From NCBI GenBank assembly GCA_937930845.1, contig CALHBJ010000001.1:868001-932000 (forward strand): a stretch of DNA of 64,000 nucleotides. Reading direction: 5' to 3'. A program made the position numbers and the translations under genes. The notes below the pieces were generated by a model. The model was not told where the DNA came from, made no database searches, and saw only the letters and a program-made list of their open reading frames with translations. This document shows positions 1 through 8,994 of the stretch, piece after piece. The stretch's first letter is position 1, and each line of letters opens with the position of its first letter. This DNA is from an uncultured Rhizobiaceae group bacterium. GTDB taxonomy: Bacteria; Pseudomonadota; Alphaproteobacteria; Rhizobiales; Rhizobiaceae.

Positions 1-1
1 G

Positions 2-847
2 CTCTTGATCGCATTTTGGAGCAATCCATTTGCGCCCGAACAGGCAGCAGCAATAGGCGCCACTGTCGCATTGGTGTTTGGCGTTTCAAGGATTGTGAAA
101 ACGCAAAGCAGCTTCAAGCAGATTCTTGAATCAATCACGGCCGCTGGAAGATCGGCAGCCGGTGTGATCGTCATTGCAGCAGGGATTGGTATCATTCTTG
201 GCGTTATTAATTCGACGGGTCTGGGAGTTGCGCTTGCAATTGCTGTGAGCAATGCGGCGGCAGGGAGCTTGCTGGCCGGATTACTTCTGGCGGCGTTGGC
301 CAGCTATATTTTGGGCATGGGTCTGGCAACGGTGGGCGTATATGTCATCGTGGGAACCGTGGTGGCTCCCATCCTGATTGACCTTGGCATCACGCCAATC
401 GCAGCACATCTTTTCGTCTTTTACACCGCCATGTTGTCGATGATTACACCACCCGTCGCCATTGCCTGCGTGGTGGCCAGCGCGATGGCGGGCGCTCAGT
501 TCCTGCCCACGGCGTGGTTTGCGGTCAGGTTTGGTTGGATTAAATTTGTGCTTCCGTTCCTATTCGTTTACTCGCCCTCACTTTTGCTTGGCAATGGAAC
601 CTATCTTGATAGCGCCATCACGTTATCTTCGATGCTGGTCGCCATCGTTCTTTTCACCAATGCCACAAGTGGGTTTGAAAAAGCACGGATACCCATTGCC
701 ACCCGTGTCATCTACTTCTTGCTTGCCCTCATATTGCTGTTTCCAATAGTTGATCCGTTCGTCAAAAGCGTGATGACATTATGCCTTGCGGCGTGGATAT
801 TCCGCGCCAGTATTTTGAGACAATGGCGTATTTTTCAAAGGCGGTAA
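2..847 (+). CDS. TRAP transporter fused permease, 3' part (TAXI type)
   Basis: The C-terminal 281 residues of an integral membrane permease; the start lies outside the window. The protein is almost entirely hydrophobic. Its conserved stretches (GMGLATVGVYVIV, then AHLFVFYTAMLSMITPPVA) match the same region of the complete fused permease at 47707-49743 (GAGIPTTATYIIL, AHFFVFYYGVLADITPPVA). This is the DctM-like half of the 4TM/12TM fused TRAP permeases that work with TAXI-type solute-binding proteins to import organic acids with a sodium or proton gradient. Its binding protein should lie to the left of the window. Family assignment is firm; substrate unknown. Confidence 0.88.
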   Translation, partial: LLIAFWSNPFAPEQAAAIGATVALVFGVSRIVKTQSSFKQILESITAAGRSAAGVIVIAAGIGIILGVINSTGLGVALAIAVSNAAAGSLLAGLLLAALASYILGMGLATVGVYVIVGTVVAPILIDLGITPIAAHLFVFYTAMLSMITPPVAIACVVASAMAGAQFLPTAWFAVRFGWIKFVLPFLFVYSPSLLLGNGTYLDSAITLSSMLVAIVLFTNATSGFEKARIPIATRVIYFLLALILLFPIVDPFVKSVMTLCLAAWIFRASILRQWRIFQRR

Positions 848-999
848 CTCCAAGCTGGAGGGTGCAGGCCGCTTCTAGACTGCAAGACCGGCCAACGGTC
901 TTAGGGTCTTCTTGGGTTCGTAATGTTGCTGGTAAGAGCGTTTTTCTGTGCTCGTTCTTTTGCTGAAAACCTGCCTTCTGAACACCATTAAAACCAATT

Positions 1000-1040
1000 G
1001 CTCTCGGCACAGTTGGTCAGTTGGGGAGAGCTCTTTTTCT
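1000..1040 (+). terminator. possible terminator after the TRAP permease
   Basis: GCTCTC at 1000-1005 can pair with GAGAGC at 1026-1031, and a T-rich run (TCTTTTTCTTT) follows directly. The loop is about 20 nt and the stem only 6 bp, so this is a weak call. The 848-1048 gap otherwise shows no gene; it separates the plus-strand TRAP gene from the convergent reductase gene. Confidence 0.3.
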
Positions 1041-1048
1041 TTAAAAAG

Positions 1049-2101
1049 CTATCCTGTGAACAACGCTGCAAGGCGGTTTTTCAAGCTGTTTTTGGCGGGC
1101 GGGGCATGGGTTGGTTCCTGGAAGAATGAATCGCAATGGATACGTTCATCCGACAGGCCTTTTGTTTTTGCGACCAATTTTACAGCATCCACCATCTTTG
1201 TTGGGCCTGCAGTGTAGAGGCATCCATCGGGCAAATTTCCGAAATCTGCATCAAATGCCTGATGCACAAAACCTGTTCGATATCTGGGATGGCCCGCCGG
1301 TTCGGAGAGAACGGCGCTGATGCGGACCTTGTCATGATCCGCTGACAGTCTTTCAAGATCGGTTTTGGCATAGAGATCCGACTGATCTCTCACACCATGA
1401 TAAAGATAAATGTCTCTGGCCGGATTGCCCTTTAACGACGCCTTGATGATCGACAGGATTGGCGCCAGACCCGTTGCCCCTGCGACAGCGAGCAAGGGGC
1501 CTGTTTTGTCCGCGCGAAGATAGGAAGCTCCAAACGGCCCCTCAATCTCCACCATATCATCGGGTCGCAACTTGCTGCCAATATATCCACTGACGCATCC
1601 CCCTTCGACAAGTGCAATGTGAAGTTCAATCGTGCTGGTGCCCGGCAGGTTCGCCATGGAATATGATCTGGGTGGCAGATCACCGATCCGCAGACGCAGA
1701 TACTGGCCCGCCGCGAATTCGAGCGGCTGACCGACCGGCTCAATCACGAGTCTTACAACCGTGCGCGACACCTTATCCAGACTAAGGACAGATGCTTTGA
1801 TCTTTCGCCTTTGAAAACGAGCCGCATATTCGTCACCCAGCCACCGGATTTCCAAATCGGTTATGGGCTGGCTGCGACACGCCAGTATGATATTTTCCGC
1901 CCGCTCATCGGCGCTCAGGGCATCGGAAAGGCAGGGATATTGCCTGACCCTCCCCTTCAGCAGTTGAGTCTTGCATTCGCCGCAATCGCCTGACCGGCAT
2001 TGATGTGGATAGGGCACTCCTGCCTTTAGCGCCGTGTCTAAAATCGATCCATTGCCACAGGCCAGCACTTGCGGCCATTGTTCTATGAAAATCCGCTTCA
2101 T
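1049..2101 (-). CDS. 2Fe-2S ferredoxin/FAD-NAD(P)H oxidoreductase
   Basis: A 350-residue single-chain electron transfer protein. The N-terminal plant-type ferredoxin domain has C35, C40, C43 and C75 (CX4CX2C...C). A ferredoxin-reductase FAD domain follows, with RSYS at 145-148, then an NAD(P)H domain with GATGLAPI at 208-215. This is the layout of reductase components of phenol, methane, toluene and related multicomponent oxygenases, which pass electrons from NAD(P)H through FAD to the iron-sulfur cluster. It lies 32 bp downstream of the cytochrome b/haem-domain gene on the same strand. No matching oxygenase is adjacent; the P450 at 12348 is one possible client (inference). Confidence 0.88.
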   Translation of the reverse strand: MKRIFIEQWPQVLACGNGSILDTALKAGVPYPHQCRSGDCGECKTQLLKGRVRQYPCLSDALSADERAENIILACRSQPITDLEIRWLGDEYAARFQRRKIKASVLSLDKVSRTVVRLVIEPVGQPLEFAAGQYLRLRIGDLPPRSYSMANLPGTSTIELHIALVEGGCVSGYIGSKLRPDDMVEIEGPFGASYLRADKTGPLLAVAGATGLAPILSIIKASLKGNPARDIYLYHGVRDQSDLYAKTDLERLSADHDKVRISAVLSEPAGHPRYRTGFVHQAFDADFGNLPDGCLYTAGPTKMVDAVKLVAKTKGLSDERIHCDSFFQEPTHAPPAKNSLKNRLAALFTG

Positions 2102-2133
2102 CTGATTGCGCCTCCAAAAGCCAGTATCGCCGC

Positions 2134-3771
2134 CTATTGCATCACCACGCGCACGGGGTGCAGGTGCTGGCTATGTCTGGTCTGGGTGTGGTTGAAAACG
2201 GCAACCCACATGTAAAGCGGCTTGTCCTTTTGCAGCGCCAGATCGTATTTCGACTTCGTATCGAGCTTTCTTTGGGCCTCCAGCGTCCAGCGCCCTTCTT
2301 TCCACTCGGCCTTCGCAAACACCTGCCCCCTGTCGCCTTGATGCGGACTTTTGATGATGACCGAAGGAATGATCGTGCCAACCGGATAGGTATCGGCAAC
2401 TTTCGAATAGGGCATGGTTTCGCTCATCTGCATGACGAAACGGGCACTGTCGCTCTTGTTGGGATCAAATGAGATTTTCTGAATGTCGTTCAATTGGGAA
2501 ATCTCTTTTGGCAGCCGCTTGGGTGTGATGACGCCATCACTGTATTTCTCCCAGTTCATCGTGTAGCCGCCACCGGTTTTCGGGTCCTGCGTATAGCCGC
2601 CCGTATATCGAGATTTCTTGGGATCAGGATCCATCGGCGGGCCAAAATAATTATCATCAATCTGGTTCAAAGCGCCGGTACGAACCGACTTCCAGTGCCA
2701 CACATCGACGATCGACCCATCGGTTGTATAGTGCAGGCCGCGACCGCCGGCGGGTGCAGGTTTGTTGGCAATCGGCTTGGGCCCCAGATGCGATGTCCCT
2801 GCCCCTGCAAGCTGGGGCGTATCGGCAAACATGACGCCAAACTTATCTTCATAGAAGGTGTCTTCGTCCTGGATGCCGAACTCATTTTGAACAACCTTCC
2901 AGCCCGCCTTTGTTTTCTTCAAAGGCAAATGCTTGCGGCTGCGCGTTGGGTCTGGCCATTCAAACAAGGCGTAAAGTTTTTCGCCATCATGGGTCATGCG
3001 AACCGTGACCATTTCGCCCTCGGGACTGTTGACCCCTCGCCCGGTGGAAATTTGGACCGACTGGGCTTCTTCCCAGGCCCGGTCGTTCGACTTGCCGTCC
3101 ACCACGGGCGGCGTGGCAATTTTTTGAACTCTCAAGTCTTCAATCATGTTCTGGTCAAGACCATAAATCCCAGCCATGGCAGCACCGGCTACGACAATCG
3201 CGCTGATGGCCGCCGCGCCATAGGCAGAAGCGGGATTGAGAATCTTCAAAATCTGGGGAATGCCGCCAAGAGCCAGTTGTGCAACGACGTGGACAACCAC
3301 ATAGGCCACCACCAGCCATGCCAGTACTCGGTGAACTTGCGAGAGCAGCCAGAACGGCAACACACCTGGATACAGATAGAGCACCAGCCCGGAGACCACG
3401 GACGCTGCCAATAGGGCAAAGGCAATCCAGTAGATGAGAATGTTAAATGCCTTGAGCTTTTCCTTTCGGGTGCCAGACTTAAGCTTCTGGCGTTGGACCG
3501 TATCAACGGCGACCCGCTGGCTTAGGCGTGCCCGAACAAGAAATGTCAAATACGCAACAATGATAAACCCAAGTGCCATGGCCGCCCAGGAATGCCATTG
3601 GATGACGTTGCCTTGCAGCAGCATGAAACCCAACATCTTCTCCCAACCTGCGTCAGGGGAATCGGCTGCGATGCGAAAGCCCGTCAACAGGCTGAATATG
3701 AGCGTAATGAAGAGTGCCCAGTGGAGGCAGATCGTGGCGAAGTCGGTCTTCTGAATCTTTTTTGAGAACAT
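2134..3771 (-). CDS. cytochrome b561-like membrane domain fused to ethylbenzene-dehydrogenase-type haem domain
   Basis: About 545 residues from the ATG at 3771, chosen because CCGAGGAGAG sits 10-19 bases upstream and the longer open frame has an unlikely polar N-terminus. Residues 1-170 hold four hydrophobic helices with histidines H17, H60, H147 and H161, likely b-haem ligands as in cytochrome b561/formate-dehydrogenase gamma proteins. A fifth membrane helix at about 185-205 leads into a ~330-residue outer domain resembling the haem-b subunit of ethylbenzene and dimethylsulfide dehydrogenases (EB_dh family). It probably carries electrons between the quinone pool and a periplasmic partner. 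No periplasmic catalytic subunit is adjacent, so the partner is unknown. Confidence 0.8.
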   Translation of the reverse strand: MFSKKIQKTDFATICLHWALFITLIFSLLTGFRIAADSPDAGWEKMLGFMLLQGNVIQWHSWAAMALGFIIVAYLTFLVRARLSQRVAVDTVQRQKLKSGTRKEKLKAFNILIYWIAFALLAASVVSGLVLYLYPGVLPFWLLSQVHRVLAWLVVAYVVVHVVAQLALGGIPQILKILNPASAYGAAAISAIVVAGAAMAGIYGLDQNMIEDLRVQKIATPPVVDGKSNDRAWEEAQSVQISTGRGVNSPEGEMVTVRMTHDGEKLYALFEWPDPTRSRKHLPLKKTKAGWKVVQNEFGIQDEDTFYEDKFGVMFADTPQLAGAGTSHLGPKPIANKPAPAGGRGLHYTTDGSIVDVWHWKSVRTGALNQIDDNYFGPPMDPDPKKSRYTGGYTQDPKTGGGYTMNWEKYSDGVITPKRLPKEISQLNDIQKISFDPNKSDSARFVMQMSETMPYSKVADTYPVGTIIPSVIIKSPHQGDRGQVFAKAEWKEGRWTLEAQRKLDTKSKYDLALQKDKPLYMWVAVFNHTQTRHSQHLHPVRVVMQ

Positions 3772-4112
3772 GATGGGGAACTCTCCTCGGATGAACATTG
3801 AGCAGAGGCTGAGACCCAATCGTGCCAAGATTTTGTCTGCAATGTGCCGGTTTGTCCCGATCTCTTCATATTCGATTTCAGGCGTTATTATGTTTGATGG
3901 CGTGTCTGGGATGGGCCTCATTTCGCACAAGCCAATCAAACAAACTGGTACGGTCTTTGCTACGCGCGTGCGCGCAGATACAAATGGCCGCAAACAAAAA
4001 CGGGCTCACGCCACCAGCCGATTTCCACCAAATGTGAAATTGTGGGCTTATCGGTTTATAATTGTGAGATCCGGGCTTCGAATATCGGAGCGCACCTGCG
4101 AACTTCAGTGAT
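3772..4112. other. 341-bp intergenic gap, no gene
   Basis: This gap separates the end of the ABC ATPase gene from the start of the cytochrome b gene, both on the minus strand. Open frames here lack ribosome sites and recognisable protein. It probably contains the promoter for the cytochrome b and reductase pair. I see no strong inverted repeat and no clear hairpin terminator for the upstream ABC operon. Confidence 0.5.
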
Positions 4113-4823
4113 CTATTTTTCCTGTTGTCCGAAATAGGCGGCGTTTAGCAGTTTTGGATCGTCCAATAATGTTTGTGCAGCGCCGGAGAATCGCACGTCG
4201 CCATTGCGCAGTACCAGAGCATTTTCGGCAACGCCGAGAGCCAATTCGGCGAATTGTTCGATGAGAACAATGCCAACCCCCTTTTTCTTCAATTCAACCA
4301 CAACATTGATCAGGCGTTTTACAATCAATGGGGCCAGACCCAGAGACATTTCATCGATGATGAGATATTTGGGCCGGGCCACCAATGCGTGGCCGATGGC
4401 GACCATTTGCTGCTGTCCGCCGGAAAGTGAGCCGGCGAGCTGGGATTTGCGTTCGGCCAGTTCGGGAAAAATTTCGAACACATCTTCAACACAGCTTTCC
4501 AATTGATCTGGACGAAGGCTGCCCGCGGCGCGCAGGTTATCTTCCACGCTGAGTTCGGTGAGCACCACATGGCCTTCCGGCACAGCAGCAACGCCGCAAC
4601 CGCGTACAAAACTTGGGCTTTTGGCTGTCAGATCAACACCATCAGCGCGCACAGTTCCCGATACCGGTGCCTGCATCCCGGCGATGGTCAAAACGAGTTC
4701 AGACTTTCCAGCGCCGTTTGGTCCAAGCAGGGCGGTTACCTCACCGGGAGCAACAGTGAAAGAAACATCTGTCGCAATAACCTTCGACCCCGATGTGACG
4801 GCAAGACGATCAATTTCCAGCAT
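4113..4823 (-). CDS. HAAT-family ABC transporter ATPase (LivF-like)
   Basis: A 236-residue ATPase from the ATG at 4823. This start overlaps the end of the upstream permease-ATPase fusion by 14 bp, implying translational coupling, and gives the usual LivF length. Walker A GPNGAGKS is at 34-41, the signature LSGGQQQM follows, and Walker B is LIIDEMSLGLAP. It is the second ATPase of a hydrophobic amino-acid type importer whose other parts lie just upstream (fusion, LivH-like permease, binding protein). The substrate may be an amino acid, an amide, or an aromatic or other organic acid; this family is broad. Confidence 0.93.
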   Translation of the reverse strand: MLEIDRLAVTSGSKVIATDVSFTVAPGEVTALLGPNGAGKSELVLTIAGMQAPVSGTVRADGVDLTAKSPSFVRGCGVAAVPEGHVVLTELSVEDNLRAAGSLRPDQLESCVEDVFEIFPELAERKSQLAGSLSGGQQQMVAIGHALVARPKYLIIDEMSLGLAPLIVKRLINVVVELKKKGVGIVLIEQFAELALGVAENALVLRNGDVRFSGAAQTLLDDPKLLNAAYFGQQEK

Positions 4824-6642
4824 CAACCTGCCCTCCTTCTGTCGCTTCACTGTCCAACCCAAGATAAGCGGCACGGACGCGGTCATCTGCGAGCACATCA
4901 CGGGTCGACCCAAAAGCAATCTTCACACCAAAATCGAGCACCAGGGTTTCTTCGCAAATGCGTGTGATCAATTCCACATCGTGATCAATGACCAAAACCT
5001 GCGCGCCACAAAAATCATGTATCAGCAGGATCAAATCGCCCAACCGATTGGTTTCTGCAACGGACATGCCGCCAGCCGGTTCATCAAACATGATCAGCCG
5101 TGGGGTTCCCGCAACGCATTTGGCGATGTCGGTCAAACGGCGTTCGAACGTGTTTAAGTCCTTGCCCAGAACATCACGACGATGGGCAAGACCGACAAAT
5201 TCCAGAGCGCGGAAAACCTGCGCCTGTTTTTCTGTGGCGGACATGGTGTCGGGATCAATTTGAGCCAGAATATTTTCCGATACAGTGAGATCGTCTGCAA
5301 CCTCTTCTTTTTGGAAGGACCGGCGAAGGCCCCAGCGCGAACGCTGGAACGGCGGCAGAGAGGTAAGTTGATTTTCGTTTGCCCGCACAGTGCCATCCAC
5401 AGGTTCTATAAACCCGGACATCACATTCATGAGCGTCGTCTTACCCGCGCCATTGGGGCCGATGATGCCACTGACCGGTGAATTGAAAGTCACGGTCACA
5501 TCATTGAGGGCCACAACGCCGCCGAATTTTACGGTGATGCCGGCGATTTCCAGGCGGTGTGCGGCGTTTGTTGACTTGGCTTCTTTGGGCAATGAAGCAG
5601 CGGCTGGCGGCGCGCTTTGTTGCGGTGACAGGTCTTGCGCTTGATCAGGGGGGGCCGCTTGGTCCCGCTTGAACACAGATTTGATGAATTGAATAAACTG
5701 CCCTGCCAATCCTTCAGGTGCGGATATCACAGCATGGAGCAATCCGGCGCCAAAGATAACGAATGACAGATCAGCATCCAGCCCAACATTGTTCAATGCG
5801 GCGGGCAATACGCGAAACAGAGCGGCCGCCACCATGACACCCAACCAGGATTGGGCGCCACCGACAACCGCCAAGGCAAATATCATGACACTTTCGCTGG
5901 CTTTGAAAGTTCCGCTGTCGAGCAGACCGAGGCTCCCGGCCAACAATCCTCCGCCTAGCCCCGCAAGCAGGCCAGCAAGGCCGAACGCCCAGGCCTTGTA
6001 GAAGGTCACATTGACTCCGGAGGCCATCGCAGCCGCTTCCGAGCGGCGGATGAGCGCCCAAGCCCGGCCTGGAGCCATGCGCCTGTGCAACTCGATCAAC
6101 AAAAATGCAGCGGTGACCACGGCCACGAGATAGCGCAGATAGGCAGCATCAGAACTTGCCAGTGCCGGGCGTCGAAAATCGGTGCTGGTGCCTGTTTGAA
6201 CACCCCAAAAAGACTCTCCGCCATTGGGAAACTGAAAGGTGGCAAACAGAATTTCAAACCCAGCCGCTGCCATCAGCGTTACCAAAGCAAGATACAGTCC
6301 CCGCATTCGCAAGGCGGGCAAGGCCAACACCAATCCAAACAGCGCCGTGACCAACATGGCCGCAATCAGGTTCAACTCAAATGGCAGATCGAAAAGGTAG
6401 TTGAGGCGAAGCGTGACCCAACCACCAACGCCCATCAAACCCACCTGGGTGAGACTGACCATGCCCAGGCGGGCATACATAAAGGCACAACCGGTGGCGG
6501 CCAATGCGAAACAGGCCATTGACGTGAATACGTTTAGCCATTGGCCACCGGCAACAAGCGGCACAACAAAGAAGGCAATTGCTGCAAATATAAGCCCCGC
6601 AGTGCCTGAGGGTGTGGGTTTGAACAATCTCAATGACATCAT
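4810..6642 (-). CDS. ABC transporter permease-ATPase fusion (LivM-LivG)
   Basis: 610 residues. Positions 1-320 form a LivM-type permease with about nine hydrophobic helices. Residues 325-358 are a Pro/Gln/Ala-rich linker. Residues 363-600 are a LivG-type ATPase with Walker A GPNGAGKT at 395-402 and Walker B LIMFDEPAGGM near 516-526. The signature position reads NTFERRLTDIAK instead of a classic LSGGQ/LSYGE, a divergence seen in part of the LivG family. The start codon abuts the stop of the LivH-like gene and the 3' end overlaps the LivF-like gene. A second ATG three bases in could be the true start. Fusions of this kind are known in alphaproteobacteria. Confidence 0.93.
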   Translation of the reverse strand: MMSLRLFKPTPSGTAGLIFAAIAFFVVPLVAGGQWLNVFTSMACFALAATGCAFMYARLGMVSLTQVGLMGVGGWVTLRLNYLFDLPFELNLIAAMLVTALFGLVLALPALRMRGLYLALVTLMAAAGFEILFATFQFPNGGESFWGVQTGTSTDFRRPALASSDAAYLRYLVAVVTAAFLLIELHRRMAPGRAWALIRRSEAAAMASGVNVTFYKAWAFGLAGLLAGLGGGLLAGSLGLLDSGTFKASESVMIFALAVVGGAQSWLGVMVAAALFRVLPAALNNVGLDADLSFVIFGAGLLHAVISAPEGLAGQFIQFIKSVFKRDQAAPPDQAQDLSPQQSAPPAAASLPKEAKSTNAAHRLEIAGITVKFGGVVALNDVTVTFNSPVSGIIGPNGAGKTTLMNVMSGFIEPVDGTVRANENQLTSLPPFQRSRWGLRRSFQKEEVADDLTVSENILAQIDPDTMSATEKQAQVFRALEFVGLAHRRDVLGKDLNTFERRLTDIAKCVAGTPRLIMFDEPAGGMSVAETNRLGDLILLIHDFCGAQVLVIDHDVELITRICEETLVLDFGVKIAFGSTRDVLADDRVRAAYLGLDSEATEGGQVDAGN

Positions 6643-7599
6643 TTAGTCTGCCCCACCGAAGGAAAGCCTGCGTCCACGCTGAAAATACAACAGCACGAGG
6701 GCAGCGATGATGAACGGCGCAATCGGGCGAACACTTTTGAGATAAGGCGACAGGGTAAGCAAGCTTTCGATTACCCCCATGGACAGGCCGCCAATCAAGA
6801 CCAGGCCCAGGGATTCCAACCGGCCACAGATCGCTGCGGCAATGGAGGGAATAACCATGAAGGTTATGACTGTCGGCTCCAGGCGAATAAGATCTCCAAA
6901 CATCAGCCCCGTGAATCCTGCAATCACCCCGGAAATTCCCCATGCAATTGTTTCTGTGCGCAAAATGGGAATGCCAATCAGCGCGGAAACATCGCGGTTA
7001 TTGGCCAAAGCCCGCATGTGCAATCCGATGGATGTGCGCGTGAGATATTGGTGAATGAGAACAACGATGCCCACGGACATGGCCAACACAATCAACCGCG
7101 TTACAGTAACGCGCAGCCCCAATATCCGCACACCAATTTTATCGGTTGGGAGGGAAAATTTTCGTGGATCATCAATCCATAGATAGCTCACCAAACCCAA
7201 GATAATGAGTGCAAATCCAAGGGTGGCTACAGCTTTTACAACAGGTTCACGCCATGCCAGGGCCGGTGCGATAAAGCGCCCGTACCCCACCGACAATACC
7301 AAAGCAACGGCAATGGCTGACAGCCATGTGAGAGGGGGCCAAACACCCCATTCGCCCAATTGCCACGCGGTCATGACCCCGGCGGCACCCATGGCACCAT
7401 TGGCAAAATTGAGAACCCCGGTCGCCCTGTAGAGAACCACCATTCCAATACCGCCAAGAGCGTAGAGCGAACCAACGGCCAGACCGGACACAAAGAATAG
7501 GCCAACAATCTTGTGCGGTTTACCCCAAGTGAGGAGCAATATGATTGCTGCCATCAAGCCAAGGTAAAGGCACCAATTGAAAAATTTTGACCCGACCAT
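6643..7599 (-). CDS. HAAT-family ABC transporter permease (LivH-like)
   Basis: A 318-residue integral membrane protein with about eight to nine hydrophobic segments. It has the LivH landmarks GLAVGSLYALGGIGMVVLYR and NFANGAMG near residues 38-70, and the cytoplasmic loop region LTRTSIGLHMRALANNRD, where it meets the ATPase. It pairs with the LivM half of the fusion encoded directly downstream to form the transmembrane channel of the importer. The stop codon is immediately followed by the ATG of the fusion gene. Confidence 0.93.
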   Translation of the reverse strand: MVGSKFFNWCLYLGLMAAIILLLTWGKPHKIVGLFFVSGLAVGSLYALGGIGMVVLYRATGVLNFANGAMGAAGVMTAWQLGEWGVWPPLTWLSAIAVALVLSVGYGRFIAPALAWREPVVKAVATLGFALIILGLVSYLWIDDPRKFSLPTDKIGVRILGLRVTVTRLIVLAMSVGIVVLIHQYLTRTSIGLHMRALANNRDVSALIGIPILRTETIAWGISGVIAGFTGLMFGDLIRLEPTVITFMVIPSIAAAICGRLESLGLVLIGGLSMGVIESLLTLSPYLKSVRPIAPFIIAALVLLYFQRGRRLSFGGAD

Positions 7600-7637
7600 T
7601 CCCTGTTCCCACCGGCAATCGTTTGTGTGAAAGAAAT

Positions 7638-7663
7638 CGCCCGCACCAAACGTGGCGCGGGCG
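7638..7663 (-). terminator. hairpin between binding-protein and permease genes
   Basis: CGCCCGC at 7638-7644 pairs with GCGGGCG at 7657-7663. On the minus strand the hairpin follows the end of the binding-protein gene and is trailed by ATTTCTTTC. It fits a partial terminator or 3'-stabilising structure that would keep the solute-binding protein more abundant than the membrane parts. The loop is 12 nt and the T tract is weak. Confidence 0.5.
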
Positions 7664-7686
7664 TTTATTGTGCAAGGTACTAAATG

Positions 7687-8940
7687 CTAGCGAAGACCCA
7701 GTTCTTTTTCGAGGGCAATATGCTTGTCGAAATAGGCGCTTTCGAACTCGTAGCACTCACGCACGATCGTGAAGCCACCGTTCTCGATTTTCAGCATATA
7801 TCCGGCATGGTTGGGCATGTGAAAATCTGCGTCACCAACATAATATGGGCCGCACATCAGGTCAGACTTGTAACCGGCAATCGATTTGATCTTGGCCGTC
7901 ACTTTTGCCCGATCATCAAGATCGGCTGGATCCATTTCCAGCATGGCTTTGGTGAAATAGGTGGCCGACAGATAGCCGGATTGGGCAAATGTGTCGCGCG
8001 GATCTTCCGGCTTTGCATAGGCGTCCATCACTTCAATCCAGTTTTTGGCATCGGGGCCGCCAACTTGAAATGGTGCCAGTTCAGCATTCACATAGACATG
8101 GCCGTCCCAATAATCCCCCAGCGCCTTTGGCACGCTGAGATCGTAAAGCGGTGTTGGTGCAATCCACTTATACTCGTCGCGCAATCCCTGCTCTTCCGCC
8201 GCTTTCAAAACGGCGATGGCCAGACCGGCAGGCAAGTTCATCAGGATCGTGTCGGCACCATTTGAGATGGCCTCAAGCAGAGCCGAATTCACATCCGGCG
8301 CACTTGGGTTCAACAAAGCCATGGAACCGTCACCGCCCTTGGACTTCATGTAGTCGATGGAAACCTGACAGGACCATGGGCCGTTGTTTGGAATATTGAG
8401 GCCAATACACCCCACGTTCTTGGTGCCAAGTTCTTCTTGGGCATATTGCGTTGCACCCAGATTGGATGGAAGCGGCCCCTGATTTGTTGAAACGATATTG
8501 GAAGATTCAAAGCATTCCGAAATGGCGCAGGCAGAAGCCATTGCCATGATGCCTTCCTGCTTATAGGTGGCGGCGTTTACGGCCATTTCCATGAATGAAC
8601 CATTGCCCACCATGGCAACTGCGCCTGCATCTTTGACCAGTTTCGAGGCAGCCTGGGCCGCCAGTTCCGGATTCCACTGGTCGTTTTCAACACGGTAGTC
8701 GATGGGACGACCGTTGATGCCACCATTTGCATTTACGCAATCAAAATAGGCTTTGGCCGCGTCTGTGGACGCCGAAAAATCTCCCGGTGCAGCATTGCCG
8801 TGAATGCCCCCAACGATGATTGGTTTGCCGGTGGCTGCCTGGCCGGTGTTCAGGCCGCATTTTGGTGCAGCTTCCGCTTGTGATGGAATAGCGTAGGCCC
8901 CCAGTGCCAATACTGAGGCGAATGTTAGTGCCAGTTTCAT
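7687..8940 (-). CDS. ABC transporter solute-binding protein (LivK-like)
   Basis: 417 residues with a Sec signal peptide (MKLALTFASVLALGAYAIPSQAEA, cleavage near residue 24). The mature part is a type I periplasmic binding fold: GKPIIVGGIHG near the N-terminus, then an 'NANGGINGRPIDY' block and a 'QAASKLVKDAGAVAMVGNGS' block typical of Leu/Ile/Val-type receptors. It is the periplasmic receptor for the importer encoded at 4113-7599. The gene is preceded by a GMC oxidoreductase gene 54 bp upstream in the same direction, so that enzyme may act on the imported compound (inference). Confidence 0.92.
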   Translation of the reverse strand: MKLALTFASVLALGAYAIPSQAEAAPKCGLNTGQAATGKPIIVGGIHGNAAPGDFSASTDAAKAYFDCVNANGGINGRPIDYRVENDQWNPELAAQAASKLVKDAGAVAMVGNGSFMEMAVNAATYKQEGIMAMASACAISECFESSNIVSTNQGPLPSNLGATQYAQEELGTKNVGCIGLNIPNNGPWSCQVSIDYMKSKGGDGSMALLNPSAPDVNSALLEAISNGADTILMNLPAGLAIAVLKAAEEQGLRDEYKWIAPTPLYDLSVPKALGDYWDGHVYVNAELAPFQVGGPDAKNWIEVMDAYAKPEDPRDTFAQSGYLSATYFTKAMLEMDPADLDDRAKVTAKIKSIAGYKSDLMCGPYYVGDADFHMPNHAGYMLKIENGGFTIVRECYEFESAYFDKHIALEKELGLR

Positions 8941-8994
8941 GAGTCTTCTCCCTTGGTTGTTTAAGTCAATTGATCGTCTGGTTGTCTCCTCCGG

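Noticed and set aside
2494-3414. 306-codon plus-strand open frame
   Set aside because: Antisense to the cytochrome b/haem-domain gene; no coding character or start signal.
3772-3993. N-terminal extension of the cytochrome b protein to 619 residues
   Set aside because: The added 74 residues are polar with no family match, and the ATG at 3771 has a clear ribosome site and the expected first helix.
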